NCBI GenBank assembly: GCA_028641055.1
Contig: CM054062.1
Coordinates: 15,805,639 to 15,869,638, forward strand
Length of the DNA stretch: 64,000 nucleotides
Direction of reading: 5' to 3'
From: Alopecurus myosuroides
Lineage: Eukaryota > Streptophyta > Magnoliopsida > Poales > Poaceae
Shown in pieces: positions 49,924 to 61,936 of this stretch. Both the position numbers and the translations under genes were made by a program. How positions within the stretch are numbered: the first letter of the stretch is position 1; each line of letters opens with the position of its first letter. The notes beneath the pieces are model-generated. The model saw only the letters and a list, made by a program, of their open reading frames with translations. It ran no database searches and had not been told where the DNA came from.

Positions 49924-52900
49924 ATGGCACCCAAAGCCGCCTCCAAGTCCAAGGGCAAGGCCCCGGCTTTGAAGCAAAAGCCGGGTCAATCCATTTCGGC
50001 TAACTGGGATAAATCGACCGTGACGCTCGCAAAATTGGAGGAGCTGGCCAAGTCTGGGGTCCTCCCCCTCAGTCGGAGATCTCCTGGAGAGCGCCCGAGG
50101 AAGAGAGTCGGCCTTCACCCCAATCAGGTGAAGTTGTCGTTTTTCTTGAGCACGTGACCCGGGGTTTCCGCCCCTCGGGTCATCCTTTCTTTCGCGAGGT
50201 CCTCCACCACTATAAGTTTCGGGTTTTCGATATAGGCCCTAACTCGATTTTGAACATCTGCCATTTCATTGTTCTCTGTGAGGCTTATCTTTGCATCGCC
50301 CCCAATCTTGCTTTATTCCTTGAGCTTTTTCAATGCAAGCCTTGCCGCGAAAACACGGACGGACCCCTCCTTGTCTGTGGGGGCGTGTCCATCCAGAGGC
50401 GCAAGAAGTTGTTAATGCCGACTCTCAGTCTTCACTCCCACGTGAAGCACTGGCAGAAAACGTTCTTTTATTGCAAGGACACATCTAGACCCGGCGAAAA
50501 GCCTTTGCCGGGTTTTTCCACAGACACCCTTTCTCTTAGCGATAACATAAGCGCTTTCGCTCCAGAAACCGACATACAGTCTATTCAACCACTCCTCCAC
50601 AAGTTAGCCGTCTTTGCTGCCCACGGTCTGTGTGGGTTAAACTTGATTAAGACCTGAATCAGCTGTAGGATCCAGCCAAATAGTATCCGCCCCAAACTCC
50701 TCTGTGAATACTCGGGCCATCTGACCGACTCTCTCCGATACTCGGAGAAGTCATACCTGGCCGCAGACGTCAACAAGGTTATGAAAAATTTCCTGGCCGA
50801 GAAGATGGATGCCATCAAAAGCGTTTCAGGGCTCTCCCCCTTCTCTCGCTCAAACCCGGCTCCACCAGTAAGAACCGGCTAATTCCTTTTATACCGATTG
50901 ATTTTTCTAACTTATATATACTAACTTTTATCTCTGCTGCTTTTTACCCAGGAATCCGACGAATGGTGGAAGATTGTCACCCCTCCCCCCTCTGAAAACT
51001 CGAAAGAGGAAGAGCCGAGTGACAGTGAAGAAGGTGATTCCGAATTACTGAACAAGTACTTTGTCAACTTACTAGGCCAGGATTCTCCTCCCAGCTTTAT
51101 TCCTGACAATACACCACCATCACCAGCTCCGGCTGACAAGGCCGATTCTGAAACAGAAGAGAGTGAGCCCGAGCAAGTTGAAGCCGGGCTAAGCAAGAAA
51201 ACGAAACCCAGGGGAGTCACATTCAAGGTGCCATACTCCTCCATGACCATAGAGCCGTACACGTATGCCAGAATGCGCAAACTTAATGAATATCTAACCA
51301 CTGTATCGTCTATGAAGGCCACATCTCCTCCTCAAGCCAAGCGACGGGCAACCCGGACTTCTCCGGGTGACGAGCCCCTCAACCCCGGGATCTCTCTGTC
51401 GCATGCTCGCCGCGTCGGTACTCCTTCAAATTGCACTCCTCGAAAATATCCATCTCCGAATCATCCATTAGCCGGACAACTCCGAGTCTCACTTTCCAAT
51501 TCTTTATCAGTATCCTCCGGGTCTAGCAATGATCTCCCCAGCGACTTTGTCTTGAATACCGGGTAATTTTCATACCTTGCTTGTCAATACTTCTATACTT
51601 TGTAGGTGTTACTTTTATAACCCACTAACACTTTCCTTTTCTTTCCTTCAGGGCTAAGGTCACACTCAGCGACCCAGTTGAGACCCCTATCAACGATCCG
51701 ATGGCGGAAGACCCGGAGAGCGCCGCTAAGCCACCACCTGTTGAAGATCAAGAGCCGGATAATAAGGCCATCCCAAGGACCGAGTCTCCTTCACCCGCGC
51801 ATCAGTCGGCTGACCCCGACGTTGAATATCTTGGGACGCAAAGGGAGGCTCCTGCTCCCAATAACGCGGCGACCAGAGTCGACATAGGGAAACAAGAGGC
51901 AACCCCACCACCGGGTGATCAGAACGCCGGCTCTTCTAGGCCGACTCTCAGCGGCCATGAGTTTGAAAAACTGTTGAAGGAGTATCGCTCCCTGAAGGCA
52001 ACCGAAGAGGAGATTATCGAGTCTCTGGCAGCTGAGCATCAGGTTCATTTAACTGGCATTATATTTATATACTCGTCCTAGAGCCCAAGTTCCGAATGAA
52101 CTGTCAACAGTTATTCGGTACTTTGCAATTATATAGTCTTTCCTATGCAACTTGAGAATATCCTAGTCCCCAAGTTCCGAGTGAACTGTCCACAGCCACT
52201 TGGAACTTGCAAACATAGCTTTTGAGCTCATTGCCGACTGATGCTTCTTTGTCTTTTTCAGGCTTACATTAGCCGGACTGATGAACTCCTGGCAAAGACC
52301 AATGAGCTCCTGCAAGCTGAAACAAAACTCCGTGAAGACCTGGAGGCCAACGTCAAGGAGCTCTCCAAGCAGTGCAAGAAGTATAAGAAGAGACTCCACG
52401 CCGCGGAGGAGGTTGTGAAGAAATTCTCAACCTTCATTGCCGAGACTTATAACTCCATCATAGGTAAAGCACATCTAAATTTCCGGCTATCGCCTTGTAT
52501 CACTCGGATTTCCCGTTTTAAAGGGTTTTTGACCCGGATCTCACTACCTTACTTCTCCTTTTGTACTGCAGGTCCGAGCGAGGTTGCTGGGGAACATGAT
52601 GATCTCAAAAAGCTGAAGATACTCAAGACCGTCATCCGACAATTCTCGGCAGGGACAAAATGGACTCTTGAAGCTGTGAAGTGGACCGGTACCTACGCCG
52701 GTGTAACCCAAATGCTTGAAGCGTACTCGACAATCCCTGCCTGGATTGATATCTAGAAGCGCTCAGCATGCCGGGTTGGAGTGATACGCGGCCTTGCCCT
52801 GGCTAAAGCTTATTACCCCAAGATTGAGCCATCAACACTTGTGAACGGATTTCCCGAGTTTAACACTGACGGCTCCAAATTCACGGGAAAAGACCTCAAG

Positions 52901-53234
52901 GCCATCAATGCTCAGATCCGTCACTCGGCCAGCTTGATTGCCGAGAATCTCGATGTGAACAAGCTTACCCCCCCCATATAGTGCTGAGGATAAACCGGTG
53001 CCCTCTGAATTCCCTGCTCCCTTTGACATATTGACTCGATACAAGGAAGAGGCCGCCAAGAAGAAAGTCGAGGCCTATTCTGTGCCAACGTCATCGACTC
53101 CAGTTGTTCCTCCTCCAGCTCGCGCTGATTCCGCGGTTGACCCGGACATGGAGGCCGAGAAAGCCACGGAGGAGAATACCGAAGACCCGGCCGCCAGGAC
53201 CACTCGTGATGACTCGGCTACAGCAGCCGAGTAA
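49924..53234 (+). pseudogene. Antisense intron-containing ORF of the Tat element (Transposase_28-like)
   Basis: Runs opposite to gag-pol. Exon 1 starts MAPKAASKSKGKAPALKQKP at 49924. A frameshift near 50065 leads to GEVVVFLEHVTRGFRPSGHP and FIVLCEAYLCIAPN, a pattern I associate with the putative gypsy-type transposon domain (PF04195). A TGA near 50655 follows. Introns with GT-AG borders are still readable (donor at 50870, acceptor before 50952; donor near 51566, acceptor before 51656; donor 52041, acceptor before 52262; donor near 52465, acceptor before 52572). The later exons encode a Lys/Glu-rich coiled coil (ISRTDELLAKTNELLQAETK). Further stops lie near 52756 and 52980. Role unknown in the lineage; here broken. 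Confidence 0.75.
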
Positions 53235-54508
53235 TGTTCTCGCTTTTATCAACAAACAATCATTCGGCCAATAGGCATTGTAATATGCCTTTTACACTTG
53301 TTATTTGATAGTGCGCCTGTGCACTTTTGATACTATTCATATGGTTTGTAATACATTTAAACTTCTGTGGTTTTGATGACCCTTCTGGTTATCAGTTTGA
53401 TATGCACTTTTCAACCATATGTTGGCACAACTTTGCTTTTATATGCTTTTCGCGATAGATGCCGAGTCTTGGTTTTGGGACGGTGAAAATTTTCTTCCAA
53501 GTCCCCAAGACCCGGATTTTGGGTCTGGGGTTTTTTTGGCTTGGGAAACTTTGCATCTCTAGTCCTCAAGTCCCCAAGACCCGGATTCTGTATCTGGAGA
53601 TCATTGGCTTAAGAAAACTTTTTGCTTTCTCAAATCCCCAAGTCCCCAAGACCCGGATTCTGGATCTGAGGATTGATGGCTTAAGAAAAAAATTGTTTTT
53701 CCAAGTCCCCAACCATGTTATTATATTTATACACTTTGAAGTTATGCTCGATGTATTATGAGTTTCCGGCTGTTGCCTTCACTCTACATAACTTATGGTT
53801 TGGATGACCCTTTTGACCCTCTTTGTTGTAAGCCGGCTTTCGCGTGGATATTCAATGTTGCTATAACTCTATGAAAACAGGGTCAGGCAAGTCCCGATGG
53901 GCATCATGAATGATTGAATTTATAGGTTAGCAAAAACATGCCACTTTGTTGCAAGTCACATCAAGCTTAAACAAGAAAGGCCAAGAAAAATTTGGCTCTA
54001 TTGTCCGGGTTATGAGAATGCAACTGTACTTATTGCAAGTAATCGGTCCTCACAACTTAATGGCATCGTGGACGGGTCTGAGATTGTAACTGTGCTATTC
54101 AAGCAATCAGCCCCCAAGACCTAGATATATATGCTATGCAACAGTAGGCTTTCAGCTCTACCGGCTTACAGATAGCTTGAATGTAATAAAAGGAAAAGAT
54201 ATGCAAATTTTAAGCCAACTAAACTATATTTCTTACAATTGGATAAACATAGCTAACTAAACATAACACACTTACCTAATATAAAGCATGATAAAATATA
54301 GAAAAAACATGCGAAAAGTTGACAAAATTTAGGAAACGCAACAATTATCATGATTTAACAATCTCTTTATTGATATGAAAAGGTTAGGTCAGCAGGCCGC
54401 CTCATTAAAAACCCTCCAGTCCTCTTAGGTACCCTGGATAGGAAAAGAATGCGTCTGAAACCTGCTGCCTGTTACATCGTGTAATACAATTTGCAAACCG
54501 AGTCTATA
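53235..54508. other. Tat element spacer with tandem repeats
   Basis: Non-coding stretch between the ends of the antisense ORF and pol. At 53480-53715 a unit of about 75-100 bp containing ccaagtccccaagacccgga, ttctg and ggcttaagaaaa is repeated three times plus a partial copy. The rest is AT-rich without recognised structure. Confidence 0.75.
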
Positions 54509-57500
54509 CTAAGTGTAGTAGGGACGCAGCTGAGCCACGTTCCACGGTCTTTCACGCTCTTGCATAGATGAAGTAGAATGAGCAGTGTCATTGACGGAAT
54601 CCGACTCTTCTCTTGCATCTATCAAGTAGTACGATCCATTGTGCAGATTCCGGCTTATAATGAACGGACCCTACCATGGGGGAGATAGCTTGTGCTTTCC
54701 TTCCTTGGATTGTACCAAGCGCAGCACCAGGTCTCCTTCCTGGAAAACGCGGGTTTTGACTCGGCGACTGTGATACCGCCTCAAATCTGCTGATATATGG
54801 TGGATCGTTCCAATGCTTGCTCTCTGTGCTCTTCTAACATGTCCACGGCGTCTTGTCGGGTCTTCTCGTTTTCTACCTCAACATAGGCCGCCACTCGTGG
54901 CGAGTCATGCATGATATCACTCGGAAGGACCGCCTCTGCACCATAAACCATAAAAACGGGGTCATCTGAGTGGATCTGTTAGGTGTAGTGTTGATTCCCC
55001 AAACCACAGAGGGTAACTCCTCAACCCATGCTCCAGCAGCTCGGAGACACGGGACTCGTAATCGTGGTTTTAACCCACGCAGTAGCTCTTGGTTTGCTCT
55101 CTCCACCTGACCATTGGCTTGCGGATGAGCTACCGAGGCTACGTCAAGTCTAATACCATTGTTTCCACAAAACTTTTCTGTCTCTCCTAAGGACATGTTG
55201 GTTCCATTGTCTCTGATTATGCCGTGGGGTATCCAAACCGATATATGATCTTCTTCAAGAATTTCACAGTTGTGGCTGCCTCACAGTTCGTCACTGGCAT
55301 AACCTCAACCCATTTTGTGAACTTATCCACGGCTACCAATAAATGAGTCTTTTTGCACGGGGACATATGGAAAGGGCCTACCATATCCATACCCCAAACC
55401 GCAAATGGCCAGGTCAATGGGATTGTCCGCAACTCCATAGTCGGTACATGGATCTGCCGAGCATACCTCTGGCATCCATCGCACCTTGCAACCACACGTT
55501 CTGCATCTGCCAAAGCTGAAAGCCAAAAGAAACCATGTCGATACGCCTTGTCCACAAGAGATCTTGTGGAGGCATGGTGTCCGCAATCACCTTCGTGAAT
55601 TTCCTTCAATATTTGCCGACCTTCCTCCGGATCTACGCAGCGTAAAAAGACACATGCAGCACTTCTCTTGTAAAGCTCACCATTAATGATAGAATATCCC
55701 TTCGCCCGTCTCTGGATTTGCCGGGCTAGAACTTCCTGCTGTGGTAACTCACCCCGTAATAGGAACGCCAGAAACGGCTCAGTCCACTCCGGAATAGCAC
55801 GCACCGCGGCCACAAACTCCAAATCCGGGTCTTGATGAGCTATTTCTTCCTCTGACTCGGTTTTAATAGAAGGCCGCCATAACTCATGCAAGAAGACATT
55901 AGGGGGGACTAGCTCTCGACGGGAACCGAGTCTCTAAAGCGCGTCTGCGGCCTCGTTCTTTCGCCGATCAATGTGCTCCACCTGATACCCGGAAAAAGAC
56001 CCGGCTACCTTGTCCACCTCTCCGCGGTATGCTGCCATTGTTGCATCCTTTCTGTCCCACGTTCCTGAAACCTGTTGTACCACGAGATTCGAGTCTCCGT
56101 AGCACCTTATACGCTTAATGTTCATCTCCTTTGCTATTCGTAGTCCATGCGACAGGGCCTCATACTCGGCTATGTTGTTAGAGCAGTCGAAGTGAATTTG
56201 CAACACGTAACTCAACTTATCTCCTTTTGGCGATGTGAGCACAACACCGGCTCCTGACCCTTCATACTGCTTGGAACCATCAAGTGCATCACCCAGGACT
56301 CTGAACTTGGCACCACTAAGGGCATGCTTGTTTGAGTCCAATCATTAACGAAATCAACCAAAGCCTGAGACTTGATTGCAGACCGGGGCTCGTAGTTGAT
56401 GTGATAATCTCCCATCTCGATGGCCCACTTGGCCACCCTGCCTGTTGCGTCCAAATTTCTTATGATACCTGCCATGGGTATTGAACTTACCACCGTGATG
56501 GGATGTTCTTGAAAGTACGGCTTCAATTACCGACTGGCCATGAATACCCCAAAAACTAGCTTTTGCCAATGAGGGTATCATTGCTTTGCTTCTGATAAGA
56601 CCTTGCTCACATAGTAAACCGGCCGTTGCACTGGGTGATCCTTTCCATCCTCCCTGTGCTCAACCACAACCACTGCGCTAACTGTCCGAGGCCCGGCTGC
56701 AACATACTGCAACATAGGCTCCTTGGGACCCGGCGCAGCCAAAACCGGCGCCTCAGATAGCTGTTTCTTGAGAGCCTCAAATGCCTCGTCCTCCTCTTGA
56801 TCCCATATGAACTTGTCTGTTTTCTTCAAGAGTCGATATAAGGGTATCGCTTTTTCTCCGAGCCGAGATATGAACCGTAACGCTGCCATGCATCGCGTAA
56901 CTTTCTGAACATGTTTCAGCTCTTCCGGCTTTTTCAAGCTCTGGATGGCTTTGATCTTTTCCGGGTTAGCCTCGATCCCCCGCTCAGAAACGATGAAACC
57001 GAGTAACTTCCCTGCGGGAACCCCAAACACACACTTTGTTGGGTTGATCTTCATCTGGTACCTCCTCAGGTTCTTGAATGTCTCTTTTAGGTCATCAATG
57101 AACGTCTCTGACTTCCTTGTTTTGATCACTACATCGTCAACATAAGCGTGAACGTTGCGTCCAATCTGATCCTTAAATCACTTCTGAATGCACCGTTGGT
57201 ATGTCGCGCCGGCATTCTTCAATCCAAAGGTCATGGTTTTGTAACAAAAGGCTCCAAAGGGGGTTATGAACGATGTTTTCTCCCAATCCTCCTCTTTGAG
57301 TTCTATTTGGTGATACCCGGAATAAGCATCCAGGAAGCATAACAAGTCACTTTCCGCCACTGCGTCTATGATCTGGTCTATCCTTGGAACGGCAAACGGA
57401 TCCTTAGGACAATTCTTGTTGATACTCGTGTAATCTATGCACATTCTCCACTCGTTATTCTTTTCAACACTAAAACCGGGTTTGCCAACCAGTCGGGGTG

Positions 57501-57962
57501 AAAAACCTCCATGATAAAGCCGGCTGCTAGGAGCCGAGCTATCTCTGCTCCTATAGCCTTTCTCCTTTCTTCGTTCATTTTTCTCAAACCCTGCTTCACT
57601 GGCCGGGACTTGGGATCGACATGCAAACTATGCTCAGCGAGCTCAGTCGGGATACCCGGCATGTCACTAGGTGTCCAAGTGAACACACCCTGATTCTCAC
57701 GAATGAACTCTATGAGTTCCTCTTCCTCCTTGTTATCTACATTAGAACATATAGCAAACTGTTTGGAAGAGTCGCCCTCAATGAAAGCCACCATCTTTGT
57801 GTCTTGGGCAGCTTTAAACTTAGCTCTCTCGTCATCCGTGTTTGGTTTCTTTAAAGCTGTTCGATCTGCCGGGTCTACCTGAGACCGGTAATACCCGAGT
57901 TCTTCCTTTGCACAAGCTTGTTCTGCAAGTGCCGCATCTCCCTCATCACACTCTGCTGCCAC
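54509..57962 (-). pseudogene. Tat element pol: reverse transcriptase, two RNase H regions, integrase
   Basis: From right to left: a linker (57962-57435); reverse transcriptase with CIDYTSINKNCPKDPFAVPR and LDAYSGYHQIELKEED, a stop at 57177, then AYVDDVVIK; first RNase H (SAVVVVEHREDGKDHPVQRP) to a TAA near 56578; second, Tat-type RNase H with GAGVVLTSPKGDKLSY and NNIAEYEALSHGL (56341-55934); integrase zinc region ending CDGCQRYA and core GMDMVGPF; then SVAHPQANGQVERANQELL (55196-54873). The C-terminus (VFQEGDLVLR, then a TAG in place of Trp near 54680) ends with a TAG at 54509-54511. At least five interruptions were seen. Confidence 0.85.
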
Positions 57963-58013
57963 AGCCCTGTTCCCATGTATAGTGATAGTTTGCTTAGGAC
58001 CGGGGATCTTTAG

Positions 58014-58364
58014 CTATAGGTAAACATAGCACGGCCTTGCCATGAATTTGGCGTAAGCCGGCCTTCCAAACAGTGCATGATAAGGACTACGTAATTTCAC
58101 CACCTCGAATGTGAGCCACTCTACTCTGTAATTATCCTTGGATTCTCCAAAGGCGACCTCCAGTGTTATCTTTCCCTCAGGGCAGGCCGAGTGTCCTGGC
58201 ACAATTCCGTGGAAAACTGTGGAGCTTTTCTGCAGCTGAGACTCCTTGAGCTCCATACGTAAAAAGGTCTCCCAGTACAGGATGTTGATGCTACTTCCGC
58301 CATCCATCATAACCTTCTTCAGCTCATAGCCATTGACCTGTGGTGCTACCACCAAAGCTAACAC
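58014..58364 (-). pseudogene. Tat element aspartic protease region
   Basis: Open frame with VNGYELKKVMMDGGSSINIL, the DGGSS form of the aspartic protease active site, and LRSPYHALFGRPAYAKFMA, which fits the flap and C-terminal part. Stop at 58014-58016. It lies between gag and reverse transcriptase as expected. Confidence 0.8.
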
Positions 58365-58528
58365 ACCTGGATGTTCTATTGCTTCCGGGTGATCCCTCCT
58401 ACTCCATGTTACTTCCTGATCTGACCATCTCAGGTATCTTGGAACACCCGAGGAGACCGAGTTTACCGCTCTCTTGAGTACCTTTCTCTCCCTTTTGGAG
58501 GTCCCGGTGGTGTGGACATGATATTGTC

Positions 58529-60166
58529 CTAACTGTTTTGGATTGGCCTGAAAACCACCTGCGCCTCCCTGGTTATTACCCGGGTTGCGGCCTCCTGCGT
58601 TGCCTGCGGGGGGTGGTCCGTTGCCCGGGTTTCCGCCCAGACCCGGCCCTCCTCCCCGGCCTGCACCTCACAGGGCCTTCTGTATTTCCTCGTTCTTCCA
58701 TCTCTGTAAATCCACACATTGCTCCAATGAATGATTAGCCGGCTTGCCATTCCTACTATGACGTGGGCAAGGCATTTTGAAGGCTTCTATGTAGTTAGCC
58801 GGCCGTGGTGGTCCTTGATAATTGCCTCCTCCGTTGAAGTTTCCTCCGTTAAAGTTTCCAACTTCTCTAGGCCTTGGAAACCCGGCCGCGGTATTGGCGA
58901 CTAACTCGGAGTTCCCCTCATACGGACGTTTATGTTGGTTGTTTCCATTACCACCTCCATTGTTACCCGACGCTGCCCCATTGTCGGGTCTTCCGTTATT
59001 GTTCACGTAAGCCTTTCCTTTCTTGTCCTCGATATCCTCTTCTGTGGTGTCAGTGGAGGCATGCTTGTTGCACGCATCCATCAACTCTCCCATAGTAATT
59101 TTTGAAACATGCCTACTGGATTTCATGCGCACCAATTTTTGCACCAAAGGCGTGTATCTGCATGTTTTCACCATAGCTTGTATCGCGTCCTTTGGTTGAA
59201 TATCAGTGGAAGAGTGGAGTATCTCCATGACCCGGCGTACCCAACTGCGTGCCGATTCTCCTTTTCTTTGGACACACCTATCTAAGTCGTCGACCGTGTA
59301 TAGTTTTCTGCAGGTTCCATGAAAACGTTTGATGAAAGCCGACTTTAACTCACTCCACGAATTGATATATCTCTCAGGCAAATTGTTGAACCATAGTTTT
59401 GCTGCTCCTTCAGACATCATAAGGTACATGAATTTAGCTTGAAGCCTTTCCGAAGCGTTGCGAATAGACATGGCCATCTCATAACTGCTCAACCAGGTCT
59501 CAGGATCCATGGTTGGCTCATAATTGACAACTTTAGCCGGTTCCTTAAACTTATCCGGGTATGGTTCAACCCTGATGGCATCTGACAGGCACTTGGGTCC
59601 GGCTAAGTTCGTCAGTACCGGCCTTACTCGTGAAACATGAGAAGCCTCGGCGTGCACAACGGGTGGCACGCCACCCGCTGGCCCTCGCGCCGCGGACCCG
59701 GCCATACGCCTCGCCCGAGAACTATCGACAATTGCCTGCGCCGCTGAAACCGCAGGCGTTGCTGGCCTGTGGGGAGGAGGCGGCATTTGCTGTTGCTCTT
59801 CCCTCCGTCGCGCCGAGCTTGACTGAATATTCTCGTATTTCCGTGCTGCCGACTGACATATGGCGTCCCGTGCAAACCGCTCCTGTTATCCGGGTAGTTA
59901 ACCTGCTGAGCCACCGCGGTGCGTAGCATCTCTATAGCTCGCCGGGTCTCAATCGCTTGAGGCGATTCTCCCAATGGAATACGGTCGAGCGCTAGAATTG
60001 CGGCGTACACGTTATCCATGGGGTTATTGAAGTGACCCGGTGGGGTATGAAATCGTGATGGTGGTGGCACTGTATTACCTCCAGTGGCCCCAGCGGGTAG
60101 CGCAGGTAACCCGGTAGCCGGCTGTCCCCCAAGCGTCGCTCCTTGATACCCGGTTCCTTGATTCAC
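58529..60166 (-). pseudogene. Tat element gag
   Basis: Two overlapping frames: 60166-59624 (Pro/Gly-rich, MNQGTGYQGATLGGQPATGL) and 59786-58668, containing the retrotransposon gag core (MDPETWLSSYEMAMSIRNAS, AAKLWFNNLPERYINSWSEL, RFHGTCRKLYTVDDL). An Asn/Gly-rich tail and a Cys/His group (CPRHSRNGKPANHSLEQC) follow. A frameshift near 59700 joins them. A remnant of the next part is at 58529-58750. Confidence 0.82.
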
Positions 60167-60184
60167 AGCCGGGATCGGCTGGTC

Positions 60185-61160
60185 TTAAGGTGTAACGAAC
60201 AACGTGGCCGACTGTAGATCTCTGCCTGTAGCAGGTAGTCTCGTCTTATGCCTCTGATTATATATTCTAGTTGTTTGGGCTTGTATGCGATCCTCCAATT
60301 CTTCCAATTGACGCTGGCGCAAGGCCATCCCCTGCCTCTCGGCTTCTACATCTCTCCTCTGTTGTTCTAACGCTCGACGGGCCACGTCCAGGTCTCTGGC
60401 ACGTGCCGCCGCGTTCTCTGGGGTTATCACCGTTGCCAACATTGTGGCATCCAAGATTAAGTTATTGCTGAACAGAGCCGGGTTTGGTGGGTGTGATGTT
60501 CCTGCCCCAGCTGTTCTGTTCGCCCTGAATCCAAACATGATTCTGAGATGAGCGTTTTCCCATGTTTCGCTGGTAACGGATGCCGGCTCACCATCAACCC
60601 GGGCTATAACCGGGTTTCCATTAATCGGAGCTTGCTGTTGGGTCAGCGCTTGCGCCGCACCAGTCGTGGCTGCCGACACATCGCCCTGATTGAGATTTAT
60701 TGCAGGGGCTGTATAGACCGCGACTCAGTGCGCAATGCCTGGCGAAGACTCATACTCTTCCTCTTCGTAGTTGTCTTCTTCATACCGATCTTCAAGCAGA
60801 TGCAAGATAGACTCGGTATCATCCTCTCCAACGACCCGGCCACGCGGGGTCCATACCGACTCCTCGGCTGTTCCCTCTTCATGGTGGGTGCCTTCTCCGG
60901 CTCTGCTGTTCCTACCGATTCTTCCCCGTCCGATTGAACACAGGTGGTGTCCCCTGACATAGATTCATACTCATTATTGTGAGAAATAAAACCAAACGCA
61001 TGTACCATGCCGACGAAGACGTTGACCCGGCCGATCGTGACGACAGATCCGGTTTCCAGCTGATCCAACTCTGGCCCCCAGCCAAAGTCATCAACGATCT
61101 TCTCTCCTTCAGGGTTGGTGACGATCTCACCGATGACGAGGTTCTTCATGCTTTCCAGAT
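60185..61160 (-). pseudogene. Tat element leader ORFs
   Basis: The first frame opens just after the PBS and has its first ATG near 61150 (MKNLVIGEIVTNPEGEKIVD). It is acidic and ends near 60697. The second starts about 60679 (MSAATTGAAQALTQQQAPIN) and includes a long charged helix (DVARRALEQQRRDVEAERQG), likely a coiled coil, ending near 60185. Both precede gag in a 5' leader of about 1 kb. No catalytic motif. Confidence 0.5.
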
Positions 61161-61193
61161 CTTCTCCCGTGATGTAAACACCTTTGGACGTAG

Positions 61194-61213
61194 GCCCCAC
61201 GGTGGGCTCCAAC
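61194..61213 (-). promoter_or_regulatory. Tat element primer-binding site
   Basis: On the minus strand, gttggagcccaccgtggggc directly follows the 5' LTR end tgccatgaca. Position defines it as the PBS; the tRNA was not matched. Confidence 0.75.
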
Positions 61214-61740
61214 TGTCATGGCAAAGTCACGGTAGATGTTACCGGTGGTAACTTAGATTGGGGTGATTCGACTCTGGTGTTTGGGAGAGGGTTTAGCTCA
61301 GGAGAAATCATGTTAGCTGGTGATCTAAAGGCTCGGGCTGCAATGTCGTTGAGACTCCGATCTAGGATTACAAGGACTAGCTCTCAGATACCTAGAATAC
61401 TCGAATCCTCTTATCTCTCTCAATCTGTCCCTCTACGCCCTTGAAGCCGGTTTATATAATACCCGGCTTCCTGGCTTTCCTTACAAGATATTTCCGGAAT
61501 CCTACTCGGGATCCATATGTAACCCTAAGTTTCCTACCATGACCCCCAAGTCATGGGTTACAGGGTTTGCGCCGCCTCTAAGGTCTTCTAGAGGTTCTTT
61601 TCCCTTGGGTCGGGTCACCAACGTAATCACTGGCCCATTAATAACACCTGGCCCAGCATCACAGCGCAGATCTCATGCAGTCTCCCTTTGGCCGCGTCTC
61701 GTCCCAGGCGTGGGCCTACCAGGTTATCATCCCCCCAACA
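61214..61740 (-). repeat. Tat element 5' LTR (right)
   Basis: 527 bp; on the minus strand it starts tgttggggggatgataacct and ends tgccatgaca. Partner of 48512-49039. Confidence 0.92.
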
Positions 61741-61936
61741 CCATCAGTTCCAGGCTTCAGCCCCATCCCTGGAGTAGAGGAACCTCTTCGAGTTGCCGAT
61801 GAGTTCTGTGATCGGTATCGAGTTCTGAGGATCGAGGTGGAGATACTTCAAGAGGTTAACGATAGGTTCTGTGAGATGTTGGCGCGTTTTCATGCCTTGA
61901 TCGACAAAAGCTCACCACCACCACCACCAAAGAATT

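Larger units (their letters stand above)
48512..61740 (-). mobile_element. Tat-lineage Ty3/gypsy element (13.2 kb), nested in reverse orientation
   Basis: LTRs at 48512-49039 and 61214-61740 are flanked by the target duplication ccatc (48507-48511 and 61741-61745). In the element's orientation (minus) the order is 5' LTR, PBS gttggagcccaccgtggggc, leader ORFs, gag, protease, reverse transcriptase, RNase H plus a second RNase H, integrase, a spacer with tandem repeats, an antisense ORF and 3' LTR. Dual RNase H and the antisense ORF are hallmarks of the Tat lineage. Pol is broken by stops, so it is inactive. Confidence 0.92.
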
